Below are positions 8,978 to 17,751 of a DNA stretch of 64,000 nucleotides, piece by piece (the stretch's first letter is position 1; the number at the start of each line of letters is the position of its first letter). A program made the position numbers and the translations under genes. The notes under the pieces are model-generated. The model did no database searches. It was not told where the DNA came from and saw only the letters and a list, made by a program, of their open reading frames with translations. Source of the stretch: Arthrobacter sp. N199823 (lineage in GTDB: Bacteria; Actinomycetota; Actinomycetes; Actinomycetales; Micrococcaceae); contig NZ_PJIN01000011.1 in NCBI RefSeq assembly GCF_002929705.1, positions 45,706 through 109,705 on the forward strand, given 5' to 3'.

Positions 8978-9517
8978 CTAGATGTACTCCGGCAGCAATT
9001 CCCGGGCTAGATCGGTGATGCGCCGTTCATTGGGGAAGGAGAGCTTTCTTGCCAGTTCATCCAGAGGTACCCACGCCACATCCACTGCTTCATGGTCCGG
9101 ATCATTCTCAATGGTCAGGAACCCGCCAGTGGCGCGCAACAAGAAGTGATGGACAGTCTTGTGGACTCGGTGGCCGCTGACAGTGAACCAGTAGTCAATG
9201 CTGCCCAAGGTTGCCAATACTTCGCCTGCGATCCCGGTTTCTTCTTCAATCTCTCGGACCGCGGCCTCGCAGTGGTTTTCCTCACCTTCGGGATGGCCTT
9301 TGGGCAAGCACCACTCAAGCCGACCACCGCGGTTGATGCGGGCAATGATCGCAACGTTAGGGACGCCGTCGTGCATTGCAACGACCACACCGCCGGCCGA
9401 AACTTCTTCAACAGTTGGCAACTGGCTGGGTGCGCCGGGCACTCCAAGCGGCCCCACTGCCGGTGGCAATGGGTTCCTCTTAGGCGCGCGCGGCACAGGG
9501 TGAACCATGCAGTCCAC
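8978..9517 (-). CDS. Nudix hydrolase
   Basis: 179 residues with a complete Nudix box, GHPEGEENHCEAAVREIEEETGI split over the loop-helix, which binds Mg2+ and a nucleoside diphosphate-X substrate. The preceding strands AGGVVVA and LEWCLPKG are typical of MutT-like proteins. It corresponds in position to M. tuberculosis mutT4 (Rv3908) beside pcnA and mviN, but the substrate cannot be read from sequence. The start is GTG at 9517 or ATG at 9508; both give the same domain. It lies 81 bp upstream of murJ and diverges from the CCA-adding gene. Confidence 0.9.
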   Translation of the reverse strand: MDCMVHPVPRAPKRNPLPPAVGPLGVPGAPSQLPTVEEVSAGGVVVAMHDGVPNVAIIARINRGGRLEWCLPKGHPEGEENHCEAAVREIEEETGIAGEVLATLGSIDYWFTVSGHRVHKTVHHFLLRATGGFLTIENDPDHEAVDVAWVPLDELARKLSFPNERRITDLARELLPEYI

Positions 9518-9645
9518 TCTAGCTACCTTTGCCCGGGGATGATGACAGGCTCCGGGGTAGATTTACGGTGTCTTGGGACGGGTGAGGTAACGGCATTTTC
9601 CGGCGCAAGCCTCGAGGAGCAAAAGTCTGGCATTCTTAAGGGACC

Positions 9646-11127
9646 ATGGATTTAGTGCCTGATACCTCAAAATTTGACCCGGTTGTTCTTGAACTGGGAC
9701 GCCTCTTTGCCGACGCCGGCTTTGAGCTCTCCCTCGTAGGCGGACCTGTTCGCGACCTCTTTCTGGGCCGGACGTCCCCGGACTTGGACTTCACTACGAA
9801 CGCCACCCCGGAGCAGATCCTCGCTGTTGCTAAAAAGTGGGCTGATTCGCACTGGGAGATGGGCCGTGATTTTGGCACCATCGGCTTCCGCAAGCGGAAC
9901 GCCCAGCAAGAGGTGCTGCTCATTGAGATCACCACCTACCGCGCCGAAGCCTACGATCCCGACTCTCGCAAGCCCGTGGTGGCCTTTGGGACATCGCTGG
10001 TGGATGACTTGCAGCGCCGTGACTTCAGCGTCAATTCCATGGCCCTGCGGCTGCCTGAAATGGAGCTGGTGGACCCGTTTGGTGGCGCCAAAGATCTGGC
10101 TGCCGGACTGATACGCACCCCTGGCGCCGCGGAAGATTCATTCTCCGATGACCCCTTGCGCATGATGCGGGCCGCACGGTTCGCCTCACAGCTTGGCTTT
10201 GCGCTGCATCCGGACGTTCTTGCCGCGATGACGGGGATGGCTGGCCGGATCAGCATCATCTCCGCCGAGCGGGTTCGCGAAGAACTCGTGAAAATCATCT
10301 GTGGTGCGCACCCGCGAGTTGGCATCGACATTTTGGTTGAGACGGGACTGGCCGAGCTGGTCTTGCCGGAGATTCCCGCGCTCAAGCTCGAAACGGATGA
10401 ACACCACCGCCACAAGGACGTTTACCAGCATTCGCTGCAGGTTCTCGAGCAGGCGGCTTCCATGGAAACCGGCCCTGATGGTCCGGTGCCCGGCCCCGAT
10501 TTTGTGCTGCGCTTTGCGGCGTTAATGCACGACGTCGGCAAGCCCAAGACCCGCCGTTTTGAACCCGGAGGCGGAGTTAGCTTCCGCCACCACGATCTCG
10601 CTGGTGCCAAGCTCACCGCCAAGAGAATGAAGGCGCTGCGCTTCGACAACGATTCCATCAAGGCCGTCTCGCGCCTGGTAGAACTGCACATGCGCTTCTA
10701 CGGTTACGGTGAAGCGGGCTGGACCGATTCAGCTGTGCGTCGCTACGTGACCGATGCCGGACCATTGCTGGAGCGCCTGCACCGGCTGACCCGTTCAGAT
10801 GTCACAACTCGCAACCAGCGCAAGGCTGATCGTCTGGCTTTTGCTTATGATGACTTGGAACAGCGCATTTCCGTCCTGGCTGAACAGGAAGAGCTGGATT
10901 CGATTCGGCCCGACTTGGACGGTGGCGCCATCATGGCCTTACTGGGCATCAAGCCCGGGCGTGTGGTGGGGCGCGCCTACAACTTCATGCTGGAACAACG
11001 GATGGAATACGGTCCCTTGGGTCCTGAAAAGGCGGAGGAAATTCTTCGGCAGTGGTGGGCTGAACAGCCTGAGTCACAGCCGGAAGCTCCAGAGCAGCCC
11101 GAAGAACCGGAGCAGTCCGAGTCATAG
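9646..11127 (+). CDS. cca: CCA tRNA nucleotidyltransferase with HD domain
   Basis: A 493-residue class II CCA-adding enzyme, which builds or repairs the 3' CCA of tRNA. LVGGPVRDLFLG (30-41) is the nucleotide-binding turn and DLD (46-48) holds the two catalytic metal-binding aspartates. RRDFSVNSMA and DPLRMMRAARFASQLGF are the head and neck motifs. An HD phosphohydrolase-like domain follows, with HHRHKDVYQHSLQVL and MHDVGKP (His295, Asp296). The C-terminus is a low-complexity Pro/Glu tail (PEAPEQPEEPEQSES). It is annotated as pcnA in mycobacteria, where it occupies the same neighbourhood. It diverges from the Nudix gene with a 128-bp shared promoter region. Confidence 0.95.
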   Translation: MDLVPDTSKFDPVVLELGRLFADAGFELSLVGGPVRDLFLGRTSPDLDFTTNATPEQILAVAKKWADSHWEMGRDFGTIGFRKRNAQQEVLLIEITTYRAEAYDPDSRKPVVAFGTSLVDDLQRRDFSVNSMALRLPEMELVDPFGGAKDLAAGLIRTPGAAEDSFSDDPLRMMRAARFASQLGFALHPDVLAAMTGMAGRISIISAERVREELVKIICGAHPRVGIDILVETGLAELVLPEIPALKLETDEHHRHKDVYQHSLQVLEQAASMETGPDGPVPGPDFVLRFAALMHDVGKPKTRRFEPGGGVSFRHHDLAGAKLTAKRMKALRFDNDSIKAVSRLVELHMRFYGYGEAGWTDSAVRRYVTDAGPLLERLHRLTRSDVTTRNQRKADRLAFAYDDLEQRISVLAEQEELDSIRPDLDGGAIMALLGIKPGRVVGRAYNFMLEQRMEYGPLGPEKAEEILRQWWAEQPESQPEAPEQPEEPEQSES

Positions 11128-11215
11128 CCCGAAGCTCCAGAACTGCTTCAAGAGCTTGGCTAAGGCTGAGGCTGCGTGTCTCAACCCCTAATATTCTCTG
11201 ATTGGAATATACGCA

Positions 11216-11845
11216 ATGAGTAATACAGATAGTGGAAACACTCCCACTGGCGCCGCAGCCGTTCCGGGCGGCCCCAAGCTCTGGCTCTTGCGCCATGGAG
11301 AAACCGAGTGGTCCCGCAGCGGACAGTACACGGGTCTGACAGACCTGCCGTTGACGGAGCTGGGCGAAGATCAGGCCCGATCCGCGCAGGCTGCACTGTC
11401 CGGCGTCGACTTTGACCTGGTCCTGACCTCGCCATTGCAACGCGCACGCCGGACGGCCACACTGGCTGGTTTCCCCGATGCAGTGGTGGAACCGAATGCC
11501 GTGGAATGGGACTACGGCGACTATGAAGGCATTGACAGTGCCGTAGTGCGCGCCCAGAACCCCGGATATTTGATTTGGGACAACGGCGTGCCCAACGGCG
11601 AGACCCTCGATGAGGTGGCGGCACGAGCTGACAAGATTGTGGCCCGTGCCCTGGCCGTGACGCGGGAGGACGGTGCACCTGCCAATGTTCTGCTGGTAGC
11701 TCACGGGCACTTCCTACGTATCATGGCGGCCCGCTGGTTGCGGCTTCCGGGGACCGCAGGCAGGCACTTTGTGCTCGGCACCGCCAAAACCTGCACGCTT
11801 GGCTGGGACAAGAAGACTCCTGCGATCGAGCAGTGGGGACTGTAG
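11216..11845 (+). CDS. Histidine phosphatase family protein
   Basis: A 209-residue phosphoglycerate-mutase-like phosphatase. It has LLRHGETEWS with the phospho-accepting His27, the acidic stretch EWDYGDYEG, and the second catalytic histidine in LVAHGHFLRI. The first 20 residues are a Gly/Pro-rich leader. No clear ribosome site precedes the ATG at 11216, so the start is moderately sure. It lies 88 bp after cca and may be co-transcribed. Substrate unknown: the family covers sugar phosphates, phosphoproteins and small metabolites. Confidence 0.9.
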   Translation: MSNTDSGNTPTGAAAVPGGPKLWLLRHGETEWSRSGQYTGLTDLPLTELGEDQARSAQAALSGVDFDLVLTSPLQRARRTATLAGFPDAVVEPNAVEWDYGDYEGIDSAVVRAQNPGYLIWDNGVPNGETLDEVAARADKIVARALAVTREDGAPANVLLVAHGHFLRIMAARWLRLPGTAGRHFVLGTAKTCTLGWDKKTPAIEQWGL

Positions 11846-11981
11846 CGGGCTGGCTTAACCTCGCTTAATCTCGGGCAGATTTGGGCCCGGCCAAGTCCAG
11901 AGTCAAACGCCAAGGCTGCGCGCCAAGTAATGCGCGTGCACCAATCAAGCCGTGAAGGGCTGAGCAGGTAGGCTCGTAGCC

Positions 11982-13439
11982 ATGGCGGAATCACAGGCTT
12001 CGGGGACTCAAGCTCGGCATCCCATTGTTGTCCCCTCACGGAGTGACGAACTTCTGCGCACCTTGACTGAGCCGGTGGGTGGGCCGCTGGGCAAACGTAC
12101 ATCGCCTGGCATCACCAATCCCGGATTCTTCACTGTAGAACGCGTCTTGGTGCTGATCGCTGCAGTTTCGGCATTGCTCGCCATCATGACTAAATCCCAC
12201 TGCCGCACGGCTGGATGGGTTAGTCCTGACCAAGAGTCCACGGTGTGCTGGTCGGCCTTTCCCAACTCCTTTGTGGATGAGCACTTGGGGACACTGACAC
12301 CCTTCTTTTCCGAAGGGTCGCCATTTAGCCATCCGGTTTTGGCTGGCTGGATTGCCGGGATCACTGCGTGGCTGACACGAGGCGCCGGTGACGGTGCGTT
12401 TCGTCAGCTGGCCTTCTTCGACCTGAATGCGGCGCTCATTGCCGTGGCCTGGATTGTCACTGTGGTGGTTGTTGCCCGCACGGCCGGGCGCAGGGTCTGG
12501 GACGCGGCCATTGTGGCTGCAAGCCCCGTTTTGATCATGATGGCCTATGTCAGTTGGGACTTCTGGGCTGCCGCACTGGTTGGCGCAGGCATGTACCTCT
12601 TTGCGCGGAAGCAGACCCTTTGGGCCGGTGCCTTCTTTGGTGTAGCTGCATTGGCTGCGCCCTACCCGATCTTCATTTTGTTGGCTCTGGTGTTCCTCGG
12701 AATCAGGACCGGACACCTTGCCAAGATGCTTGAGATGGTGGCTGCTGCGGCGATCGCCTGGCTACTGGTAGTGGCCCCAATTATGGCCACCAATCCGCCC
12801 GCATTCCCGGACTATCTAAAGAAGCTAATCGCTGCCGGGCCCACGGAATCGTCCATCTACGGTGGGCTGAACTTAATTGCCGAACGGATGGGCTGGCCCG
12901 CGCTTGATGTTGGTGCAACAAATGCCATCTCGGGAATTCTCTTGCTGTTGTTGGCGGCTGGACTGCTCGCTGTGGCGCTCTATGCGCCCCGCCCCCCTCG
13001 TGTTGCGCAACTGGCCTTTGTCGCTGCAGCGGGATTCATGGTGCTGAACAAGGGTGCCGAACCGTGGCACGCCGTGTGGCTGGTTCCCTTGTTGGCACTG
13101 GCCATGCCGCGCTGGCGCCCGGTGCTGGTGTGGCAGGCTGCCATTTTGGCGCACTTTGTTGCCCTGATGCTGTTCCGCAGCAAGGTGTTGGGTGACATTA
13201 GTAATCAGCACGCCATTGACACTCCCTATTTCCTCATTGCAGCCGTGATGGGGGCCCTGGCCACCTGGATCATGTTCGGGCTGGTTGTCAGGGATATTTT
13301 TGCGCCAGAGTATGACGTTGTGCGCCGTGCGGGTGTGTCCGATCCCCAAGGCGGGGTTCTACTGCTTCCCCGAGAAGAAGCTGCAAGTGGGCCAAGCACG
13401 GTTGGCGCACCGCCGGTAAACAAAGCCGAAGTGCCCTGA
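11982..13439 (+). CDS. Polytopic membrane protein, possible GT-C type glycosyltransferase
   Basis: 485 residues with a soluble N-terminus of about 48 residues and roughly ten membrane segments, the first being VLVLIAAVSALLAIM. Between segments one and two is an outer loop of about 65 residues with SHCRTAGW and FSEGSPFSHPVLAGW. Such a loop-first layout, the acidic pairs and the DUF2029/GT87-like look suggest a polyprenol-phosphate-sugar-dependent transferase; similar actinobacterial proteins are annotated as integral membrane or mannosyltransferase proteins. No catalytic residue can be assigned with confidence. It ends 2 bp before the start of the next gene, so the two are probably translated together. 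Confidence 0.6.
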   Translation: MAESQASGTQARHPIVVPSRSDELLRTLTEPVGGPLGKRTSPGITNPGFFTVERVLVLIAAVSALLAIMTKSHCRTAGWVSPDQESTVCWSAFPNSFVDEHLGTLTPFFSEGSPFSHPVLAGWIAGITAWLTRGAGDGAFRQLAFFDLNAALIAVAWIVTVVVVARTAGRRVWDAAIVAASPVLIMMAYVSWDFWAAALVGAGMYLFARKQTLWAGAFFGVAALAAPYPIFILLALVFLGIRTGHLAKMLEMVAAAAIAWLLVVAPIMATNPPAFPDYLKKLIAAGPTESSIYGGLNLIAERMGWPALDVGATNAISGILLLLLAAGLLAVALYAPRPPRVAQLAFVAAAGFMVLNKGAEPWHAVWLVPLLALAMPRWRPVLVWQAAILAHFVALMLFRSKVLGDISNQHAIDTPYFLIAAVMGALATWIMFGLVVRDIFAPEYDVVRRAGVSDPQGGVLLLPREEAASGPSTVGAPPVNKAEVP

Positions 13440-13441
13440 CG

Positions 13442-14896
13442 GTGAGCGATGTTGCTGTCGTGGGGTCTGGCCCTAACGGACTAGCCGCCGCCGTGACCAT
13501 GGCGCGCGCAGGGCTGTCGGTGCAACTCTTTGAAGCCGCCAATTCCATTGGGGGTGGTACTCGAACGGCCGAAACCACCTTGCCGGGCTTTCACCATGAT
13601 GTGTGTGCCGCCGTTCACCCCATGGCCCTCGCCTCACCATTCTTCCGTGCCTTTGAGTTGGAACGCAGGATTGAGCTGCTGGTGCCGGAGATCTCCTACG
13701 GGCACCCGCTCGACGGCGGACGTGCCGGCATTGCCTACCGCAGCCTGGACCGCACCGTGGAAGAGCTGGGACGCGACGGGCGCGCATGGCGCGGGCTCAT
13801 GGCCCCCCTGCTGAACAGGCTGGAAGGAACCATCGACTTTACGCAAGGGAACTTGGTCCGCATGCCCAAGGACCCCTTGGCAGTGCTGCACTTCGGGGTT
13901 AGGACACTTCTGCAGGGCACACCCGCATGGAATCTGGGCTTCCGCGAGGACACGGCTCCTGCCATGCTGACAGGCGTGTCCGCACACGCAATTGCTCGCT
14001 TGCCAGCGTTGTCCTCCTCGGGGGCGGGGCTACTGCTGGGAGTTCTGGCGCATGCTCAGGGTTGGCCTGTTCCGCGGGGCGGTTCGCAGGCAATTGCTCA
14101 AGCTATGGCAGATGACTTCATAGCGCATGGCGGCCAGATACGGGTGGGCCAGCGGATTGACAGCTTGGCGCAGCTACGGAACGCAACAGGAGCCAAAGCA
14201 ATTATTTGCAATACGACGCCGCGTGCCCTGGTGAGGATGGCCGGAGCGGAACTGCCGCAGGCCTATGCACGTCAGCTGGAGTCCTTTCGATACGGATCCG
14301 GTGTGTGCAAGGTTGATTTTGCACTTTCCGGCCCGGTGCCGTGGACATCATCGAGTTTGCGGGCCGCCCCAACAGTTCATTTGGGTGGCTCTCGGGAAGC
14401 CATTGCCGCTGCAGAACGTGAAGTGTTAAACGGTCGGCACCCGCAAGAGCCGTATGTGCTTGCTGTGCAGCCAGGAGTTGTTGACGACACCCGGGCCCCC
14501 GTTGGACAACAGACATTCTGGGCGTACACCCATGTTCCTGCGGGTTCAACACGTGACTGCTCGGAAGACATCATTGCTGCCGTCGAGAAACACGCGCCTG
14601 GGTTCAGGGATTTGATCCTTGCCAGCTCGGTGCAGAACGCGGCGGATGTGGCCGCCTACAATGCCAATTACATTGGCGGAGATATTGGATCGGGCGCAGT
14701 CACCCTCAGGCAGCTACTGAAGCGTCCGGTGGTCTCACTTGATCCGTGGCGGACCCCAGTGCCCGGGCTATATTTGGGTTCGGCATCCACCCCGCCAGGT
14801 CCGGCCGTCCACGGGATGGGCGGTTGGTTTGCAGCAAAATCAGCCCTCAAAAACACCTTTGGACTGCCGGCACCTGATCTGGGTCTGTCTGATTAA
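13442..14896 (+). CDS. FAD-dependent oxidoreductase of the phytoene desaturase family
   Basis: 484 residues from a GTG at 13442, two bases after the stop of the preceding membrane protein. The N-terminus VAVVGSGPNGLAAAVTMARA is the FAD/ADP Rossmann motif, followed by FEAANSIGGGTRTAE, which contacts FAD. The C-terminal segment LGSASTPPGPAVHGMGGW is the second FAD-binding motif of the CrtI/amine oxidase superfamily. Proteins of this subgroup are related to PYROXD2 and phytoene dehydrogenase and are usually of unknown substrate. No carotenoid genes flank it, so a carotenoid role should not be assumed. A strong hairpin (14915-14955) follows. Confidence 0.85.
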   Translation: MSDVAVVGSGPNGLAAAVTMARAGLSVQLFEAANSIGGGTRTAETTLPGFHHDVCAAVHPMALASPFFRAFELERRIELLVPEISYGHPLDGGRAGIAYRSLDRTVEELGRDGRAWRGLMAPLLNRLEGTIDFTQGNLVRMPKDPLAVLHFGVRTLLQGTPAWNLGFREDTAPAMLTGVSAHAIARLPALSSSGAGLLLGVLAHAQGWPVPRGGSQAIAQAMADDFIAHGGQIRVGQRIDSLAQLRNATGAKAIICNTTPRALVRMAGAELPQAYARQLESFRYGSGVCKVDFALSGPVPWTSSSLRAAPTVHLGGSREAIAAAEREVLNGRHPQEPYVLAVQPGVVDDTRAPVGQQTFWAYTHVPAGSTRDCSEDIIAAVEKHAPGFRDLILASSVQNAADVAAYNANYIGGDIGSGAVTLRQLLKRPVVSLDPWRTPVPGLYLGSASTPPGPAVHGMGGWFAAKSALKNTFGLPAPDLGLSD

Positions 14897-14914
14897 GTGA
14901 TGTTAAACAGCTGT

Positions 14915-14955
14915 CCCGCTGTGGTGACTGTTGAATGCACAGTCACCACAGCGGG
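14915..14955. terminator. Bidirectional terminator hairpin between convergent genes
   Basis: Perfect 17-nt arms CCCGCTGTGGTGACTGT (14915-14931) and its complement (14939-14955) flank a 7-nt loop. It lies between the stop codons of the rightward oxidoreductase and the leftward META lipoprotein, 19 and 11 bases from them. Confidence 0.82.
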
Positions 14956-14965
14956 CCATGGAAAA

Positions 14966-15355
14966 CTAGTTGCGGCGGTCCAGTGTTCCCACGGGAAGGC
15001 CCGCGGAATCCATGACGGTCAAGACGTCTCCATCGATCTCTCCGCCAGCGGCCTTCATGAGCCAGGGATCCACGCCCTCGCACGCCATCTGGGTGCCGCT
15101 GAGCTGTGAGAAGGAGAGCTTGCCCTGAACCAAGAACCACTGGCCGGTAATACGGTTGCAGCCGTCGCTTCCGGCGAGGAAGCCGGCCTGCTCGTATTCG
15201 GCGGTTTTATCGGATCCTAGCGACAACTCCAGGTACGGCTGCTTGTCGGTGTTGTAGCCCTCGCCCCAAGTGCCCACGGGACCTGTTGCGGCACCGCAGG
15301 AAGAGATGGTCAAAGCAAGGAGGAGGCTGCCGGTGAGGGCTGCGAGGCGTTTCAT
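14966..15355 (-). CDS. Small META-domain lipoprotein
   Basis: 129 residues from the ATG at 15355 (MKRLAALTGSLLLALTISSC); longer starts upstream lack a signal-like N-terminus. The basic start, hydrophobic core and lipobox ISSC indicate export and lipidation at Cys21. The mature part has the META/HslJ-like pattern: GTWGEG, a CNRITGQW segment, and LSFSQLSGTQMACEG with paired cysteines. META domains occur in heat-inducible or secreted bacterial proteins of unclear function. It is a single gene read leftward and ends at the shared hairpin. Confidence 0.82.
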   Translation of the reverse strand: MKRLAALTGSLLLALTISSCGAATGPVGTWGEGYNTDKQPYLELSLGSDKTAEYEQAGFLAGSDGCNRITGQWFLVQGKLSFSQLSGTQMACEGVDPWLMKAAGGEIDGDVLTVMDSAGLPVGTLDRRN

Positions 15356-15487
15356 GGTGAGGATGGCTCCGATCGCGCTGGTATAGACGTGCGTTTCCCT
15401 TATGCTATTGCATTGCCGCGCTTTCCCGGCCTTCGGCCCCCGCAATCAGAGCCAGCAAAGAACGTAAACAACCCAGGGAAGAACGGG

Positions 15488-16192
15488 TTAGTAGGCTGCT
15501 GATCCGGAGAGGGCTGGCACGGGAGCGGTCAGGACACCGTCGCGCATCGAGGCCACACAATCGGTGAGCGGGACGAACTCGGTGTCGTGAGTGACCATGA
15601 TGGTGGCCACGTTGAATTCGTCGGTAACCTGACGGAGCAGGCGCACGATCGAGTCGCTGCGGGCATGGTCCAAGGCCGCTGTGGGCTCATCCACCAGCAG
15701 CACCTTGGGATGAGCCATGAGTGCCCGGGCAATGTTGACACGCTGACGTTGTCCGCCGGAGAGCTGATGAGGGTGCTTCTTGGCAGAGTCGGCCAGGCCC
15801 ACTAGCTCCAGCAGTTCTGCGGCACGGTTTGCTGCGGACTTCACGGATTTGCCCCGCAGGTGTTCGGTGATGGTGAGTTGCTCGGCTGCCGTCAGTGAGG
15901 CCAGCAGATTTGGCTGCTGAAAAATGATGCCCACTTTGTCGCGACGCAATTGGGCAAGTTGCTTCTCGTTGAGCCCGGTGGCGTCCACGCCGTCGATCAC
16001 TACCAGGCCCGACGTCGGCTTAATGAGTGTCGCGGCAACGGCGAGCAGGCTGGACTTTCCGGATCCGGATGGCCCCACCAGAGAGACCAGCTGGCCCGGA
16101 TTTACGGACAGGTTCACGGAGTCCAGAGCAGTCATGGTGCCTTCGCCATCGGGGTACTCAAGCGTCAGATTGACGAGGTTCAAAGCTGTCAT
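15488..16192 (-). CDS. ABC transporter ATP-binding protein (MacB/LolD type)
   Basis: A 234-residue ATPase. Walker A is GPSGSGKSS (40-48), the Q-loop IIFQQPNLLASL, the signature LSGGQ (144-148) and Walker B VLLVDEP (164-170), followed by the H-loop TIMVTHD. The family pairs with FtsX-like permeases for export or envelope remodelling. The permease gene lies upstream on the same strand, separated by 235 bp that hold a 61-bp tandem repeat. The normal short operon spacing has thus been expanded. All catalytic motifs are intact. Confidence 0.93.
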   Translation of the reverse strand: MTALNLVNLTLEYPDGEGTMTALDSVNLSVNPGQLVSLVGPSGSGKSSLLAVAATLIKPTSGLVVIDGVDATGLNEKQLAQLRRDKVGIIFQQPNLLASLTAAEQLTITEHLRGKSVKSAANRAAELLELVGLADSAKKHPHQLSGGQRQRVNIARALMAHPKVLLVDEPTAALDHARSDSIVRLLRQVTDEFNVATIMVTHDTEFVPLTDCVASMRDGVLTAPVPALSGSAAY

Positions 16193-16241
16193 GAGATTGT
16201 CCTTAGAAAGTGTGGAGCGAAAATGGTTGGTTCAGCGATTT

Positions 16242-16404
16242 GTGGGCCCACGCTTGCCAGGTTCCTAGCAATCGCGTCAGCGTTTGGTGGGCGGGTGAGT
16301 GGGTGGGCCCACGCTTGCCAGGTTCCTAGCAATCGCGTCAGCGTTTGGTGGGCGGGTGAGTGGGTGGGCCCACGCTTGCCAGGTTCCTAGCAATCGCGTC
16401 AGCG
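16242..16404. repeat. 61-bp tandem repeat, 2.7 copies, between permease and ATPase genes
   Basis: Three direct copies begin with GTGGGCCCACGCTTGCC at 16242, 16303 and 16364, a constant period of 61 bp. The first two are near identical over their full length and the third stops after about 41 bp. Each copy contains the palindrome GTGGGCCCAC. The array lies after the permease stop codon and before the ATPase start. Its head matches other intergenic elements at 33435 and 53261. Confidence 0.93.
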
Positions 16405-16427
16405 ATTTATAGGCCGGCAAGTGGGGA

Positions 16428-17564
16428 CTAGTTCCCGCCGAGGGCGATCATGGCGTCCACGCGAGTGACCTTGCGGACAGCCAGTGCTGCGCCGGCCAGG
16501 CCCAGCGCCACGATGCCAACGATCGGCAGCAGTGTTGTTGCCGGGGTGAGTAGGAAGGGGGCTGCGGCAGAGGCAAAGATGCCACCAATAATCCCCACCA
16601 GTCCGCCCAGCCCTGCTCCGGCAAGCAGTACCAGGGCGGCCTGTGTCAGCGCATCGCGGAGCAGATAGCTGCCGGAGGCGCCCATGGCCTTCAGCACGGC
16701 AATGTCACGGGTCCGTTGGATCGTCCAGACCGTCAGGAACGCCACGATCACGAGTGCGGAAATGCCGTAGAGGAACGCTTGCATCATCATCAGTGAGCCG
16801 TTTTCGCTCTTGTATCCGCCCAAGCCGTCGAAGGATCCGCTGCGCGTGGTGCTGATGGTGCCGGCTGCGGCGTTCGCACCGTCGAGGTCCACAGTGGCGC
16901 CCTTCTCAAAGGTCACTGCCAGCACGGTGGCCAGCTGGTCAGGATCGCTCAGGTGGGCCAGCTTGGTCCAGGTGTTCAGCGTTGTCCACACCACCGAAGT
17001 ATGCGAGTACCACTGGTCCGGCACGATCGCGCCCACTGACAGTTCCGTACCGGCAATGGTCACGGAATTCCCAATAGAGAGGGAGAGTTCCTTGGCGATG
17101 CCTTCACCGATGGTCACGGTTGAATCGCTCACTTCCGACGGCGCGATCCCGGCCTGTGATCCTTGCTCTTCTGTCAGCGAGTCCCCAACGCCAAAGACGG
17201 CAACGTTGGCAATACCCTTGCTCTCGCCTGCGCCCTGGAAGCGGCTTTGGCTGACGCCTAGGGGAGCCACGGATGTAACGCCAGGTTGCGCTGCCCAGAT
17301 CTTGGCCTGTTCCGCTGTCACCTGACTTTCGGTGAAGGACACTTTGGGATCGTTATTGGCGGGGGCGCCGAACACCATTTGGCTGACGGCCGTGCCGGAT
17401 CCGGTGCCCGTACCTAAGAGGGCGACGGCTGACGTGGACTGGTTGCCGAGCCCGGCGGTGAGGCCGGAAAGCAGCACCAGCAGCAGGCTTATGAGGGCCA
17501 CGACGGCGCCCATGAGGGCAAATCGTCCCTTGGCAAAGCGGATGTCTCGGATCGCGAGGAACAT
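16428..17564 (-). CDS. ABC transporter permease, FtsX-like
   Basis: 378 residues from the ATG at 17564 (MFLAIRDIRFAKGRFALMG), the typical start of this family; upstream in-frame starts at 17648 and 17726 would add a hydrophilic leader without homology. One membrane segment is followed by a large outer domain of about 210 residues (MacB periplasmic-core type), then three C-terminal membrane segments starting near ALVIVAFLTVWTIQRTRDIAVLKAMGA, the FtsX signature. With the ATPase at 15488-16192 it forms an exporter whose substrate cannot be inferred. It diverges from a two-component system that probably regulates it. Confidence 0.88.
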   Translation of the reverse strand: MFLAIRDIRFAKGRFALMGAVVALISLLLVLLSGLTAGLGNQSTSAVALLGTGTGSGTAVSQMVFGAPANNDPKVSFTESQVTAEQAKIWAAQPGVTSVAPLGVSQSRFQGAGESKGIANVAVFGVGDSLTEEQGSQAGIAPSEVSDSTVTIGEGIAKELSLSIGNSVTIAGTELSVGAIVPDQWYSHTSVVWTTLNTWTKLAHLSDPDQLATVLAVTFEKGATVDLDGANAAAGTISTTRSGSFDGLGGYKSENGSLMMMQAFLYGISALVIVAFLTVWTIQRTRDIAVLKAMGASGSYLLRDALTQAALVLLAGAGLGGLVGIIGGIFASAAAPFLLTPATTLLPIVGIVALGLAGAALAVRKVTRVDAMIALGGN

Positions 17565-17665
17565 GTACAGCTTCTTTCGTAGGCCGGATTCATGGTGAGT
17601 GTGCCCGGGTGTTTTGCTAGTACTTCCACTCTCCTGCGGAACGGCCATGCTTCCATCGCGGGGTT

Positions 17666-17718
17666 GGTTGATCCTGCTGCGGCGTGCGGTTGATGCGCCG
17701 GTCAACCTTTTGGTTGAT
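17666..17718. promoter_or_regulatory. Candidate operator: three GGTTGAT repeats
   Basis: GGTTGAT occurs at 17666-17672, 17688-17694 and 17712-17718, spaced 22 and 24 bp, about two helical turns. An inverted copy, GTCAACC (17701-17707), pairs with the third to give GGTCAACC-TTT-TGGTTGAT. The array lies in the 187-bp space between the divergent ABC permease and the histidine kinase, a natural place for response-regulator binding. Function is inferred. Confidence 0.5.
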
Positions 17719-17751
17719 ACGGGCACGAGGGGGTGCGCCTATGCTGGTGAC

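Noticed and set aside
10985-11710. A 241-codon leftward open frame over the cca end and histidine phosphatase
   Set aside because: It is antisense to two well-supported genes and has no ribosome site or recognisable motif.
16242-16404. CRISPR-like array
   Set aside because: The unit is a pure 61-bp tandem repeat with no variable spacers and no cas genes nearby.
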